DNA from: an uncultured Corynebacterium sp.
Lineage (GTDB): Bacteria; Actinomycetota; Actinomycetes; Mycobacteriales; Mycobacteriaceae
Length of the DNA stretch: 64,000 nucleotides
Reading direction: 5' to 3'
Assembly (NCBI RefSeq): GCF_946222835.1
Contig: NZ_CAMIHD010000001.1
Location: forward strand, 1 to 64,000
Part shown: positions 1-7,504 of the stretch, piece by piece
How the letters are laid out: every line of letters starts with the position of its first letter
Numbering within the stretch: position 1 is the first letter of the stretch
Notes under the pieces: model-generated
The model's database searches: none
Told to the model about the DNA's origin: nothing
The model's input: only the letters and a program-made list of their open reading frames with translations
Program-made: the position numbers and the translations under genes

Positions 1-2
1 AT

Positions 3-524
3 CAGCGCCAGAAAGAACTACTCAATGCTTCCGGCAGGATTGACCGGTTCTTTGAGGATAAGATTTCCGGCCGCACTAAAACTGCACGCCCTGGACTGAG
101 GGAGTGCATGACCTATGTGCGCGACGGTGACGAACTCGTCGTGTCGTCGATTGACCGCCTCGCCCGTTCGCTGACAGATCTGCGCGGGACTGTTGATGAA
201 CTTACCGGCAAAGGTGTGACTGTTACCTTCCTGCATGAGAATCTTATCTTTGCGAAAGGCACCACGGATCCGCGCGCGGATTTAATGCTCGGCATTTTAG
301 GTTCGTTTGCGGAGTTTGAGCGGGCCATTATCCGCGAGCGCCAGGCGGAAGGTATTGCGTTGGCGAAAAAGGCCGGCAAGTACAAAGGCCGCAAACCTGC
401 TCTAAGCCCAGAGCAGGTGACGGAGATTAAGGGGCGCGTATTGGCGGGGGAGTCGAAAGCAGCCTTGGCGCGAGAATTCGGGGTTACCCGCCCTACGGTG
501 TATCGGGCGTTGAAAAACGCCTAG
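3..524 (+). CDS. Serine recombinase (Tn3-type resolvase/invertase), 5' truncated by window edge
   Basis: The reading frame is open from base 3, so the gene begins before the window and the catalytic serine region is not visible. What remains is about 173 residues: the SIDRLARS segment of the resolvase catalytic domain, the long E helix (GSFAEFERAIIRERQAEG), the KAGKYKGRKP linker and a C-terminal Hin-like helix-turn-helix ending TVYRALKNA. These enzymes cut and rejoin DNA through a phosphoserine bond and resolve transposition cointegrates or invert segments. No transposase or invertible segment is visible in the window. The last 31 bp recur at 1771-1801, on the far side of the next two genes. 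Family assignment is firm; the role here is unknown. Confidence 0.9.
   Translation, partial: QRQKELLNASGRIDRFFEDKISGRTKTARPGLRECMTYVRDGDELVVSSIDRLARSLTDLRGTVDELTGKGVTVTFLHENLIFAKGTTDPRADLMLGILGSFAEFERAIIRERQAEGIALAKKAGKYKGRKPALSPEQVTEIKGRVLAGESKAALAREFGVTRPTVYRALKNA
490..520 (+). repeat. Direct repeat, copy 1 (3' end of the recombinase gene)
   Basis: These 31 bp, the codons for the recombinase C-terminus (PTVYRALKN), recur exactly at 1771-1801, and the stop codon follows in both places with a one-base change between them. The two copies bracket the cargo genes at 786-1745. Confidence 0.85.
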
Positions 525-785
525 GGCGGTGCAGCCGTATCGGTAAATCTGCGCACCTGTCAGTCCCGCCATACGGCAGAAAATACGCTAAAACACCCTC
601 TTGGCACATGCCCGATATGCAGGGAAGTTATTCCGCACAGATAGTTCTCCTGTTATGAAACCCTCGCGATACAGATCGGCCACTCATCCAATTTGTATTT
701 CATATCACGCATATGAGCATTCCCTTCGTTAATTAGAGAAGATACTTTTAGGATAAGTAATTTTCTACGAGTGGGAGACTCTATC
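525..785 (+). promoter_or_regulatory. Intergenic region upstream of the cargo genes
   Basis: These 261 bases hold no gene. The part from about 690 is AT-rich and probably carries the promoter for the two downstream genes. A GGGAG Shine-Dalgarno sequence at 773-777 sits 8 bases before the ATG at 786. No clear operator is visible. Confidence 0.35.
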
Positions 786-1397
786 ATGCGGAAATACTGG
801 ACCAAAAACGCACTAGGCAAGACAATGGCTGCTCTACTTCTAATGGCTAATTTGTCTCAACCAGCTTCCAATGCATCTACCTCTGCCCCTACAGAAGATT
901 TCGGGGTAATCCCAGGAACAGTGGAAAGCTATGACTCTACAGCGGAGGAAATCTTGACAGAAGCTGCCGCTTCGAAGAACCTCGACACTTCTGTCGACTC
1001 GGAATTATCCTTCTTTGGAAATAAAGACCCTTACACTATCGTGTCGCAGTGGACGGATAAAAATGGAAAGCTGGTTTACCTTCGGGAAAAGACTCGGGCG
1101 AAAAACCAGAACAAACACGGTCTATCCATTCGTGCTTCACAAGCTTCAACAAAATATGCGCCAAAAATTAAGCGCTCCGGCGACCGCTATGAATATCGCC
1201 TACCCATGGATCATATTTCGTGCTCAGGTTGGGGACCTTTTAAGAAGTGCCGGAAAGTTGAAACCACAGACATATTAACGGTGGTTGGCTTCAACAAGAT
1301 AAGGGACGGCAAACCTTACGGAGTTGTAACCACCCACTGCCTTGGCTACCAAGGCCATTGCCCGCAATGGATTATCAATTCACCGCAGATTAAATAG
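786..1397 (+). CDS. Secreted protein of unknown function with four C-terminal-half cysteines
   Basis: The start is set at ATG 786 because GGGAG lies 8 bases upstream; a GTG at 771 is possible but lacks a ribosome site. The product is about 203 aa. It opens with a basic n-region (MRKYWTKNALGK), a hydrophobic core and an A-S-N-A type cleavage region near residue 27-30, a typical Sec signal peptide. The mature part has no family I recognise. Four cysteines occur as two pairs, CSGWGPFKKC and CLGYQGHC, which could form disulfides outside the cell. The pentapeptide-repeat gene starts 3 bases after the stop, so the two are cotranscribed. Base composition is more AT-rich than the core genes, consistent with transfer. 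A toxin/immunity or surface role is conceivable but unsupported. Confidence 0.7.
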   Translation: MRKYWTKNALGKTMAALLLMANLSQPASNASTSAPTEDFGVIPGTVESYDSTAEEILTEAAASKNLDTSVDSELSFFGNKDPYTIVSQWTDKNGKLVYLREKTRAKNQNKHGLSIRASQASTKYAPKIKRSGDRYEYRLPMDHISCSGWGPFKKCRKVETTDILTVVGFNKIRDGKPYGVVTTHCLGYQGHCPQWIINSPQIK

Positions 1398-1400
1398 CAA

Positions 1401-1745
1401 ATGTACAAAACGATGCCTCAATCGTGGGCCACGGAGCTCGCTGGGAAAGACATTTCCGGGAAAGATATGTCCAACTATGACCTGACGGATATCAATCTCG
1501 AAGGAAGCATATGCAAAGGATGCTCGTTTCGCGGCTCCATGGTGGCATGGGCTAACTTGAAATCGGCAGATTTCACCGACGCAGATTTTACGAACGCAAT
1601 TCTTAGCGAGTCAGACCTTCGTGGAGCGACATTAACGCGCGCGAATTTTACGAACGCATATCTGGTACCTGTTACCGCCAGTCCAAGGCAATTCTCTGAA
1701 TGTACAGGTTTGGATGCAAGTAATGCGATACTTTATAGCCCCTGA
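1401..1745 (+). CDS. Pentapeptide-repeat protein
   Basis: This 114-aa protein has consecutive A(D/N)LXX-type repeats from about residue 28 to 88, for example ANLKS ADFTD ADFTN AILSE SDLRG ATLTR ANFTN AYLVP. The repeats fold into a right-handed quadrilateral beta-helix. Family members include DNA-gyrase-protecting proteins such as MfpA and Qnr, and many proteins of unknown role. It lacks a signal peptide, so it probably stays in the cytoplasm, unlike its secreted partner encoded 3 bases upstream. There is no strong ribosome site, which fits translational coupling. The array is short, about 12 repeats, so DNA mimicry is only a possibility. Confidence 0.8.
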   Translation: MYKTMPQSWATELAGKDISGKDMSNYDLTDINLEGSICKGCSFRGSMVAWANLKSADFTDADFTNAILSESDLRGATLTRANFTNAYLVPVTASPRQFSECTGLDASNAILYSP

Positions 1746-1770
1746 TTGCGCCTACACGAATTCCGTTCAA

Positions 1771-1801
1771 GCCCTACGGTGTATCGGGCGTTGAAAAACG
1801 C
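1771..1801 (+). repeat. Direct repeat, copy 2 (orphan recombinase 3' end)
   Basis: This copy is identical to 490-520 and is followed by a stop codon in the same place (GCA TAG instead of GCC TAG). It lies 25 bases after the pentapeptide gene and has no recombinase body in front of it, so it is a remnant or a target duplication, not a gene. Confidence 0.85.
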
Positions 1802-1914
1802 ATAGCTACCGCGATGGGGCGGGTGAATATACGCCCCACAGTACATGCCGTATGGCAGGACATATGTGTAGGCATATGGCACAACTACGCTTTAACAGAA
1901 CGGACACGTATGTG

Positions 1915-1937
1915 TGAAGTGTCCCAGGTTTTGTTCC
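1915..1937 (+). repeat. IS3-family left terminal inverted repeat
   Basis: These 23 bp pair with the inverse of 3200-3222 at 21 of 23 positions and start with TG as is usual for IS3 elements. Confidence 0.8.
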
Positions 1938-1964
1938 GTTTGAGTAGATGGGAAAATCTGGAAC

Positions 1965-2282
1965 ATGCCAAGGAAATTTGACCAGGATGCAAAGAACCGT
2001 GTGGTCCGTCTCGTGGAAGACCGCATCTTGGCGGAAAACATGTCGATGCAAGCCGCATGCCAGGCAGTAGCCCCAAAACTGGGGGTTTCGTGGCACACAG
2101 CTCGTCAATGGACTTAAGCCTTCCCGCCGTGCGGGAAACACTCCAGAACCCGTGCCTGAAGATTTGGCCGCCGAAAACGCGAGGCTACGCCGTGAAAATC
2201 AAGAGCTACGCGACACCAATGAACTTTTAAAGGCTGCCTCAGCTTTTTCGCGTCGGAACTCGACCCAAAACGTCGGAAATGA
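1965..2282 (+). pseudogene. IS3-family orfA (transposase N-terminal part), frameshifted
   Basis: From ATG 1965 the frame gives an HTH_Tnp_1-type domain (KFDQDAKNRVVRLVEDR ... GVSWHTARQW) and then stops at TAA 2115. The coding sense resumes in another frame at about 2119 (RRAGNTPEPVPEDLAAENAR, LRRENQELRDTNELLKAA), the leucine-zipper region typical of orfA. A second shift occurs in a short T-run near 2241-2245, and the normal orfA end (TGA 2280-2282) overlaps the orfB start. OrfA would bind the terminal repeats and form the OrfAB fusion with orfB; with two shifts it cannot make a normal product. Confidence 0.8.
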
Positions 2283-3200
2283 TCCGGTTTATCGATGAAT
2301 ACCGGAGTATTTTCTCCGTCGAGTTCATCTGTAAGGCGTTGAAGAATAACCGGGCCGGTGGGTTTATCACCTCGCGTGGATATCGCCAATCCAAGGCCCG
2401 TGGACTAAGTGCTCGTCGCCTTCGCGATGCTGAGCTGGTTGAACGCATTAGTGCTGTTCATCGGGATAATTACGGTGTTTATGGTGTGCGGAAAATGTGG
2501 CATACTCTTCGCCGTGAAGGAATTGATATCGGTCGTGAACAAACTGCCCGGCTGATGCGCTTGGCCGGTGTTTCTGGCAAAGGCAAAGGCGGATCACCTA
2601 TCACGACCCGTAAAGCTAACATGCCTGATCTGCGCCCGGACTTGGTCGAGCGTGAATTCAAAGCCCAGGGGCCGAACAAACTGTGGGTGGCTGACATTAC
2701 GTATGTGCGCACGAAGAAAGGCTTTGTGTACGCCGCGTTTGTCACCGACGTTTATTCTCGACGGATCGTTGGGTGGGCGTTATCAGACTCGATGCGCACT
2801 TCAAGCACTGCCGCTGCAAGCTCTCAACCAGGCAATCGTGTGTGCTGAGGAAACAACAGGTCTCATTCACCATTCGGATCACGGCTCGCAGTATGTCAGC
2901 GTGGTCTACAACGAGCGACTTACCCAGCATGGCATTGCAGCTTCCACCGGAACTGTTGGTGACTCCTATGACAATGCTCTTGCTGAAAACGTTAACGGCT
3001 CCTACAAGAACGAGCTGATCCATACCCGCAGGTGGGATGATGTTGTCGAGGTCGAAATCGCGACGTTCGAGTGGGTGTCATGGTGGAACGAGACTAGGCT
3101 CCACCAAAGCTTGGGATACCGAACCCCGGTCGAGGTGGAAACCGAATTTTGGAAGCAGAACCCGCCACAAGCAATAATAGAAATCAAGGCAAATGCCTAG
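2279..3200 (+). pseudogene. IS3-family orfB (DDE transposase), frameshifted
   Basis: The frame from ATG 2279 gives the HTH_21 region (DAELVERISAVHRDNYGVYG) and the start of the rve integrase core, with the first catalytic Asp in WVADITYV. One extra base near 2799 then shifts the frame. The rest, including the second Asp (HHSDHGSQY) and the Glu (DNALAENVNGSYKNELI), lies in the next frame up to TAG 3200. All three DDE residues survive, but on two frames. Repair of a single base would restore orfB, so the decay is fairly recent. Confidence 0.85.
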
Positions 3201-3222
3201 GAACAAAACTTGGGGCACTTCA
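3200..3222 (-). repeat. IS3-family right terminal inverted repeat
   Basis: These 23 bp are the inverse of 1915-1937 with two mismatches. The repeat begins at the last base of the orfB stop codon. Confidence 0.8.
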
Positions 3223-3369
3223 TTCATTTATTTATCCTTTCTTGCCCCAAAGGCTAAATCCACCTTTGTGAGGTGTTCTGTGTGCGCCTTTTTCAACTAG
3301 CTGCATTCTTCCAGTCTCCTGATGGTGGTGCCAGGTCAACCCGTTAGCAGAGCGATACTCTTGCGAGGC

Positions 3370-4851
3370 TTAGTCTGCCGGCCGCAGCGCTTTAGTCTTA
3401 AGCAGCCGTATGACCATCCACGTACCAGCCGTGGCGAAGATTCCTGTCAGCACCGTCGCAAGAATATAGCGGGCAGGGGAATCTGCGTTCATGGGCCATG
3501 CGGGGAAGGCGATCAACCACAGCGGGGTTCTAGCGAGGATGTCTCCACCCAGGGTCACGGAGACGATAGTGCAGACGATGCACAGTGCCAGGCCACTCAT
3601 CGTGCCCAGACGAATCACGATGAGAAGAGAGAATACCGAAATCACATACCCCACCCCAATGGCTAGGGGCAGTTGGATGGCCGTCGTCGAAGCCGGGCTG
3701 CCAGAAGCACTAAGCGCGAGCGACGCGCCTATGCATACTGCGGATACTATCCCGAAAAACCACCAGAGGAGGGCGCTGGAACAATGGCGGGATTCAATGT
3801 GGCTGAGCGGCCATACCGGCGCGAGTAATGGCCACACCACAACCGGCAGCACACCTGCCCCTACAGGGAGAAGCAGAAAAATAAAGAAGCCCTGGACATA
3901 AGTCGGAGAATAGAAAAGGGCAAGAAATAGCAATGCCAAGGCACTTAACACCAAGCAGGCGATAACCGCTGGGCTACACGCCGCCCGGTGGAGACCAACT
4001 AGCGCGCCTGCAAAGCGGGGGCGGGCGGTGGCACGCGGTGCTGTGGCCGGGCGCCACGTGGCAGTGGCGCCGCTAGAGGCTGAGGTCGTCTGGCAGCGGC
4101 GAGGTAAAGCGAGGCGGCGCAGGCGGCGCGGAGTGACGATGGCCGCATAGACGCCCACTGCTGCGAGAAGTAGCGTCAGAGCGAGGGCTGGCAGCGGACT
4201 TTCTTGCAGGAGCGGATCGCCTGGATCCAAGGGCACGGAATTTTGATGAATGCGCAGTGAATGAAGCAATAGCCGCATGGGCCAAGCTGGTGGAAAAGCC
4301 CACCACGTAAGGCCTTCGACGACCTTGGAAGTCACGCTTAAAACCTGCCAGATAACGCTGAGTATTAGTGTCGCGCCAAGGCCATAGCGCCGCGAGCAGG
4401 CAGAGGCTAGGCCAGCAATGCCAATAGCACCGAGGAAAGAATATAGCCCGGCGAGTGCCACAAGGTGGTGCTGTTCGCGGCCTTGTGCGAACACTACTGC
4501 CCAGGACACCCCAAAGTTGAGGAGATGGAACGCGCCCAAGCTGGCGAGCACTACCACCAAGCGTGCAGTGTGTTCGTAGCGAGTAGTGAGGCGGCGCCAC
4601 CAGGTGCCGCCGCCACGGGCGAGAACCTCTCGGTGCTCTGTAACCGCGGCAAATACCGCAACGAGCGGCGCGTACATGCCGGTGACAAACATAGATTGCC
4701 AGCCGAGAACACCGGTAGCATCCTTAGCCGGGGAAGCGAAAGCAGAAAAGACTATGGTCATTAGCGCAAGCGGTAAGGCGAGAAGAGGTAGCCATTGCAC
4801 AGCGCTGCCGCGGCTGCGCAGCAGCTCTGCCGAAAGATAGTGCTTAAACAT
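3370..4851 (-). CDS. ABC-2 type exporter permease, two-lobed membrane protein
   Basis: The start is placed at ATG 4851, which overlaps the ATPase stop by 8 bases and has GGTGAGG just before it; the frame is open further upstream but only as antisense-like sequence inside the ATPase gene. The product is about 493 aa and very hydrophobic, with some 12 predicted membrane spans in two similar halves joined by an Ala/Thr/Arg-rich linker near residues 250-290. This is the layout of a fused BcrB/lantibiotic-exporter type permease. With the ATPase encoded directly upstream it should form an exporter, and the two-component genes before that suggest induction by a cell-envelope stress or peptide. The substrate cannot be read from sequence. 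Confidence 0.8.
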   Translation of the reverse strand: MFKHYLSAELLRSRGSAVQWLPLLALPLALMTIVFSAFASPAKDATGVLGWQSMFVTGMYAPLVAVFAAVTEHREVLARGGGTWWRRLTTRYEHTARLVVVLASLGAFHLLNFGVSWAVVFAQGREQHHLVALAGLYSFLGAIGIAGLASACSRRYGLGATLILSVIWQVLSVTSKVVEGLTWWAFPPAWPMRLLLHSLRIHQNSVPLDPGDPLLQESPLPALALTLLLAAVGVYAAIVTPRRLRRLALPRRCQTTSASSGATATWRPATAPRATARPRFAGALVGLHRAACSPAVIACLVLSALALLFLALFYSPTYVQGFFIFLLLPVGAGVLPVVVWPLLAPVWPLSHIESRHCSSALLWWFFGIVSAVCIGASLALSASGSPASTTAIQLPLAIGVGYVISVFSLLIVIRLGTMSGLALCIVCTIVSVTLGGDILARTPLWLIAFPAWPMNADSPARYILATVLTGIFATAGTWMVIRLLKTKALRPAD

Positions 4852-5557
4852 CGGCCTCACCACCCGGAGAGGTGAGGCGGAAGAACTCGGACTCCAATTG
4901 GCCGCTGGGGGCAAGCTCCTGCAAGGACCCGGAGTAGCGAATGGTGCCCTGGGACAAAATGGTGATGTCGTGGGCCAAATGAAGGACCTCGCCAAGCTGA
5001 TGAGAGCTGACCACAACAGTATGGCCGGCTGCTGCCAAGTCTCGCAGCAGAGTACGCAGCTCCACTATGCCCTGTGGATCAAGACCATTTTGAGGTTCAT
5101 CCAGTAGCAAGATTTCTGGATCACCTAATAAAGCCTGCGCCAATGCCAAGCGGGCCTTCATACCGGTGGAAAAGGACTTGGCCTTCTTGGAACCGACCTC
5201 AGTAAGCCCCGCAATGGCCAAAACACGTTCTACCTCAGATTCCGGCAGACCTAGCAGGCGGGTATGTACGCGCAGGTTGGCAGCGGCGGAAAGGTGTCCG
5301 TAGAAGGCGGGCCCGTTCACGGATGCCCCCACGTGGTCGAGTATGTCACGTGACCACGGGGCACCAGCCACGCGTACTACTCCGGAATCTGCCGGCAGCA
5401 GGCCAAGAAAGATGGAAAAAAGAGTGGATTTTCCGGCCCCGTTGCGTCCAAGCAAGGCGTGGACTCGGCCAGGGGCAATACGAAAATCCACATCCTGCAG
5501 TACCGCGTGGGAGCCAAAGGATTTGCTGACGTGTTCAAAGGAGATCTCAAAATTCAT
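4844..5557 (-). CDS. ABC transporter ATP-binding protein (BcrA/lantibiotic-exporter type)
   Basis: The 237-aa protein starts most likely at ATG 5557 (MNFEISFEHVSKSFG). It has Walker A (GRNGAGKST, about residue 36), a signature loop SFSTGMKARLALA that replaces LSGGQ as in bacitracin and lantibiotic exporters, Walker B with ILLLDEP followed by QNGLDPQG, and the switch histidine in SSHQLGE. It energises export by the permease whose gene overlaps its stop codon. The spacing to the upstream response regulator is 87 bases and holds a 7-bp hairpin (5625-5642), so expression may be partly uncoupled from the regulator genes. Family is firm, substrate unknown. Confidence 0.88.
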   Translation of the reverse strand: MNFEISFEHVSKSFGSHAVLQDVDFRIAPGRVHALLGRNGAGKSTLFSIFLGLLPADSGVVRVAGAPWSRDILDHVGASVNGPAFYGHLSAAANLRVHTRLLGLPESEVERVLAIAGLTEVGSKKAKSFSTGMKARLALAQALLGDPEILLLDEPQNGLDPQGIVELRTLLRDLAAAGHTVVVSSHQLGEVLHLAHDITILSQGTIRYSGSLQELAPSGQLESEFFRLTSPGGEADV

Positions 5558-5624
5558 ACCGCCCAGTCTCGCGGCACAGCGCCGCAAAAACCTCCGCCTG
5601 GGCTATGGACCTTAGCGCGAAGTT

Positions 5625-5642
5625 CTCCTACCACGGTAGGAG
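5625..5642 (-). other. Intercistronic hairpin between response regulator and ABC genes
   Basis: A perfect 7-bp stem (CTCCTAC/GTAGGAG) with a CACG loop sits between the regulator stop (5645) and the ATPase start. It lacks a U-tract, so it is more likely a processing or stability element than a terminator. Confidence 0.35.
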
Positions 5643-5644
5643 GC

Positions 5645-6304
5645 TTAGGCGATGCCAGCTTTTTGCGCCAAGAGCACTAGAGCTACGCGGTCGCGTGCAG
5701 CCAGTTTGGAAAGCAGAGAGGAAATATGTGTCTTGACAGTAGTATCCGCGATGACCATTTCACGGGCAATTTCCGCGTTGGTGGCACCGCGGGCGATGAG
5801 GGCTAAGACTTCTCGCTCGCGACGGGTGACAAGGCTTAAGCCTTGGCGCTCTTGCGCGCTCAGCTGCCCGCGCGTAATTGCGGCGCGGTAGGTCTGCAAG
5901 ACTGGGCCGGTTACCTTAGCAGCTAGGACCGATTCGCCCTTGGCGACGTCCCGAACAGCCCCCGCCAATACTTCCGGATCCGCGTCTTTGAGGAGAAACC
6001 CATGCGCGCCAGCGGCGATAGATTGAGCCACTAAATCATCTTCATTAAATGTAGTGAGCATGATGATTCGGCAGTCAGGCACCCGAGAAAGGATGGCTTG
6101 AGCCGCGGCAATACCGTCCATTCCAGGCATTCGGATATCCAAAATGGCGACGTCAATGCGGTGGCTTATCGCCGCGGTAACGGCTTCGCTGCCGGTGTGC
6201 GCGGTGGTAACGACCTCAATATCATCCTGAGCATTGAGGATCGTGGACAAAGCGGCGACGAGCAGCGCTTGGTCATCGGCAAGCAGTACACGAATCTTAG
6301 ACAC
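5645..6304 (-). CDS. NarL/LuxR-family response regulator
   Basis: GTG 6304 is chosen as start because it overlaps the kinase stop by 8 bases and follows AGAAGGA. The 219-aa product has a receiver domain (residues 1-120: DD at the acidic pocket in LLADDQ, the phosphoacceptor Asp in VAILDIRMPG, the Thr in IMLTTFNEDD, the Lys in LLKDADPE). A LuxR-type HTH follows (LVTRREREVLALIARG, NAEIAREMVIADTTVKTHIS). It should be phosphorylated by the kinase encoded just upstream and probably controls the adjacent ABC exporter genes, as in many Gram-positive detoxification units. The target operator is not visible. Confidence 0.9.
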   Translation of the reverse strand: MSKIRVLLADDQALLVAALSTILNAQDDIEVVTTAHTGSEAVTAAISHRIDVAILDIRMPGMDGIAAAQAILSRVPDCRIIMLTTFNEDDLVAQSIAAGAHGFLLKDADPEVLAGAVRDVAKGESVLAAKVTGPVLQTYRAAITRGQLSAQERQGLSLVTRREREVLALIARGATNAEIAREMVIADTTVKTHISSLLSKLAARDRVALVLLAQKAGIA

Positions 6305-7475
6305 GGTTTTCCTTCTGCAACGGAAGCTCGGCGAGCAGGGTGAAATTTGTGGCATCGCCCCAGCTCTCTAGCTTTCCACCCAATGCGTGGGCACGTTCTT
6401 CCACACCGATTAGGCCCACGCCGCTACCTGGGACTTCGCTGGGAGTTGGGGAGGGCGTGGAAGAAATTAGGGTGAGTCGGGCGACGTCGGCAAGCACAAG
6501 CTCCACATCCACCTGGGTTCCTGGGCCCTGGTGGCGCAACGCGTTGGTCAAACCCTCAGAAATGATGCGCACCAACGCCAATTGCGTAAGTGCTGGAGCC
6601 TCGTAGGCCTCAGGTATATGCGCGTTAATGTCCAAGCCTGCCGCCCGGAAGCCATCGAAAATGCCCTCGATGTGCTCTAGCTGCGTGGTGGGCTCCAGTG
6701 AGGTAGGTCCGGTGCTGCGCAGTGCAGTGACGATGCCGCGGACCTCTTCCAAAGCAGAATCCGCGCCATCACGAATACTGGCCAGCGCATCGTGGGCAGC
6801 CTCAGTGTTCGCACGAGCGGAAATGATCCCGGCGTTTGCCTGAACCTTGATCAACGTGAGGGAATGAGCGAGTACATCATGCAGCTCTCGTGCGATGAGC
6901 AGGCGTTCTTCTTCTTGGGCTTGGCGAAATCGCTCTTGCGCTAGCTGCTCGCGCTGGCGTGCTAAATCGAAGTAGCGCGCAGCTATAAAATACGTGCTGC
7001 CTAGAACCGCCCAGTGCACGACCAACATGGCCAAGTAGCGGCGGTCCAGTTGGTAATGCAAAACGAAAGACTCCGGATCTATGCGCCACATGAATGGCGA
7101 AATAAAGGAGCCAAGAATCGTTAGAGCCAGTACCGTGCGGGGAATGGCGCGGAGCGTGACATAGTGGGAGGTGGCATACACCGCCATGGGTGCAGTCAGG
7201 GCCCAGGGGGTAAGCCCTAGATTGGTGGGCAGCTGGCTCATCCAAGCCACGGCCCATGCCGCGAGCAGCACAATAAAGCCAGTGGCGCTGAGCACGGGAC
7301 GGCTCCGCCAGATCCACATAAATGGCAGGAATAGCAACGATAGACCTGCCTGAATAATCTCAATTATGCTGGGATTCTTCGCGGCAGAAATGACATAAAA
7401 TAGCGCAATGAGCACCGCCACCGCGGTAAGGAATTTATCTCCTAAGCGCGCTCGCGCGACGGGGTCAGTGCTCAT
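6297..7475 (-). CDS. Sensor histidine kinase (HisKA_3 / NarX-DesK type)
   Basis: The 392-aa protein has about six N-terminal membrane helices (residues 15-175) with almost no extracytoplasmic domain, then a coiled linker (ARQREQLAQERFRQAQEEER), the dimerisation and phosphoacceptor motif ELHDVLAHSL (His near residue 198) and a HATPase_c domain with SEGLTNALRH and GSGVGLIGVEER. Intramembrane sensing kinases of this class often detect lipid, envelope or drug stress. Its gene leads a minus-strand unit with the response regulator (8-base overlap), ATPase and permease. Confidence 0.9.
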   Translation of the reverse strand: MSTDPVARARLGDKFLTAVAVLIALFYVISAAKNPSIIEIIQAGLSLLFLPFMWIWRSRPVLSATGFIVLLAAWAVAWMSQLPTNLGLTPWALTAPMAVYATSHYVTLRAIPRTVLALTILGSFISPFMWRIDPESFVLHYQLDRRYLAMLVVHWAVLGSTYFIAARYFDLARQREQLAQERFRQAQEEERLLIARELHDVLAHSLTLIKVQANAGIISARANTEAAHDALASIRDGADSALEEVRGIVTALRSTGPTSLEPTTQLEHIEGIFDGFRAAGLDINAHIPEAYEAPALTQLALVRIISEGLTNALRHQGPGTQVDVELVLADVARLTLISSTPSPTPSEVPGSGVGLIGVEERAHALGGKLESWGDATNFTLLAELPLQKENRV

Positions 7476-7504
7476 AGACGCAGATAGTAGTACAGCCCGT
7501 GCAA

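Larger units (their letters stand above)
1915..3222 (+). mobile_element. IS3-family insertion sequence, decayed
   Basis: The element is 1308 bp with 23-bp imperfect terminal inverted repeats at 1915-1937 and 3200-3222 (two mismatches; the tips are TGAAGTG and CACTTCA). It contains the usual orfA and orfB, but both are frameshifted. The bases flanking the tips (GTG on the left, TTC on the right) do not form a 3-4 bp target duplication, so the insertion is old or one flank was rearranged. It sits directly beside the orphan recombinase tail. Confidence 0.85.

Noticed and set aside
1908..3226. Target-site duplication of the IS3 element
   Set aside because: The three to four bases outside the two terminal repeats do not match (GTG and TTC), so no duplication could be called.
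3223..3369. Remnant of another transposase after the IS element
   Set aside because: The 147 bases have no frame with transposase motifs and no inverted repeat; nothing can be assigned.
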